Shown here piece by piece: positions 63,918-64,000 of a stretch of 64,000 nucleotides of DNA. Source of the DNA: Sphingomonadales bacterium (lineage in GTDB: Bacteria > Pseudomonadota > Alphaproteobacteria > Sphingomonadales > Sphingomonadaceae); contig JADJGU010000004.1 in NCBI GenBank assembly GCA_016707885.1, positions 62,001 to 126,000 on the forward strand. The letters are read 5' to 3'. Position 1 is the stretch's first letter; every line of letters begins with the position of its first letter. The position numbers were made by a program, and so were the translations under genes. Under the pieces are notes generated by a model. That model was not told the DNA's origin and ran no database searches. It saw only the letters and a list, made by a program, of their open reading frames with translations.

Positions 63918-64000
63918 TCTGTATCCCTCCCAGGCCAGAGGCTAAACCTCTGAGGATCCTATCCAAAAGCACTCCTTTGCCGGTCGGTGATGTTCCCCGG

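Overview
The window is a moderately GC-rich chromosomal stretch of an alphaproteobacterium, most probably a member of the Sphingomonadales (Sphingopyxis/Sphingorhabdus-like). The reasons are the aroA-cmk-rpsA-ihfB block preceded by a TIGR02300 zinc-ribbon protein, a TamA/TamB pair, a CYP153-type P450, a DUF1134/EipA protein, DUF2853 and DUF4112 proteins, and a TonB-receptor glycan locus carrying a tryptophan-halogenase-like flavoprotein. The genus is an inference; no 16S gene is present.

Layout. 1-1.1 kb: an AT-richer, broken OLD-type ATPase/TOPRIM nuclease. 1.2-7.2 kb: small housekeeping and unknown genes (GFA-type zinc protein, lipoproteins, globin-like protein, PfkB kinase, EI24 protein, queG). 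7.3-10.8 kb: a NatA/NatB-type ABC exporter and a CYP153 P450. 10.9-15.7 kb: msrB, ankyrin protein, SCO1, ycgN, a YgjP-type metallopeptidase, HupE-like protein and a PpiC-type isomerase. 15.9-22.3 kb: tamA-tamB plus a 50-residue lipoprotein. 22.4-29.7 kb: alpha/beta hydrolase, tRNA-Ala, TIGR02300, aroA, cmk, rpsA, ihfB. 29.8-33.4 kb: tRNA-Leu, two tandem solute-binding lipoproteins, DUF4112. 33.4-40.6 kb: leftward genes including RNase T2, nadC, thioesterase, a DUF2853-OmpA fusion, nadA, DUF4230 and an MBL hydrolase. 40.7-42.8 kb: a BlaI/BlaR1-like pair with a candidate operator. 43.1-51.2 kb: GST, prfA-hisS, ppa, a TonB-like protein, ribD-ribE, DUF1134 and tRNA-Ser. 51.8-64 kb: a glycan-utilisation locus (TonB receptor, GH3, tryptophan-halogenase-like protein, GH30, FucP-type sugar transporter, SGNH hydrolase, EEP hydrolase, cupin-like protein).

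How the last locus probably works (inference): the TonB receptor brings a beta-glucan-like oligosaccharide across the outer membrane, GH30 and GH3 hydrolase cut it in the periplasm, and the MFS transporter takes up the released sugar. The role of the flavoprotein and the cupin-like protein is not known.

A striking property of the whole window is that many conserved genes are broken by single-base frame changes, often at short homopolymers, while the protein sequence continues perfectly in another frame. One tRNA also lacks a base in its T stem. The simplest explanation is residual insertion/deletion error in the sequence, not gene decay. I therefore give whole-gene spans across such breaks and state where the frame changes.
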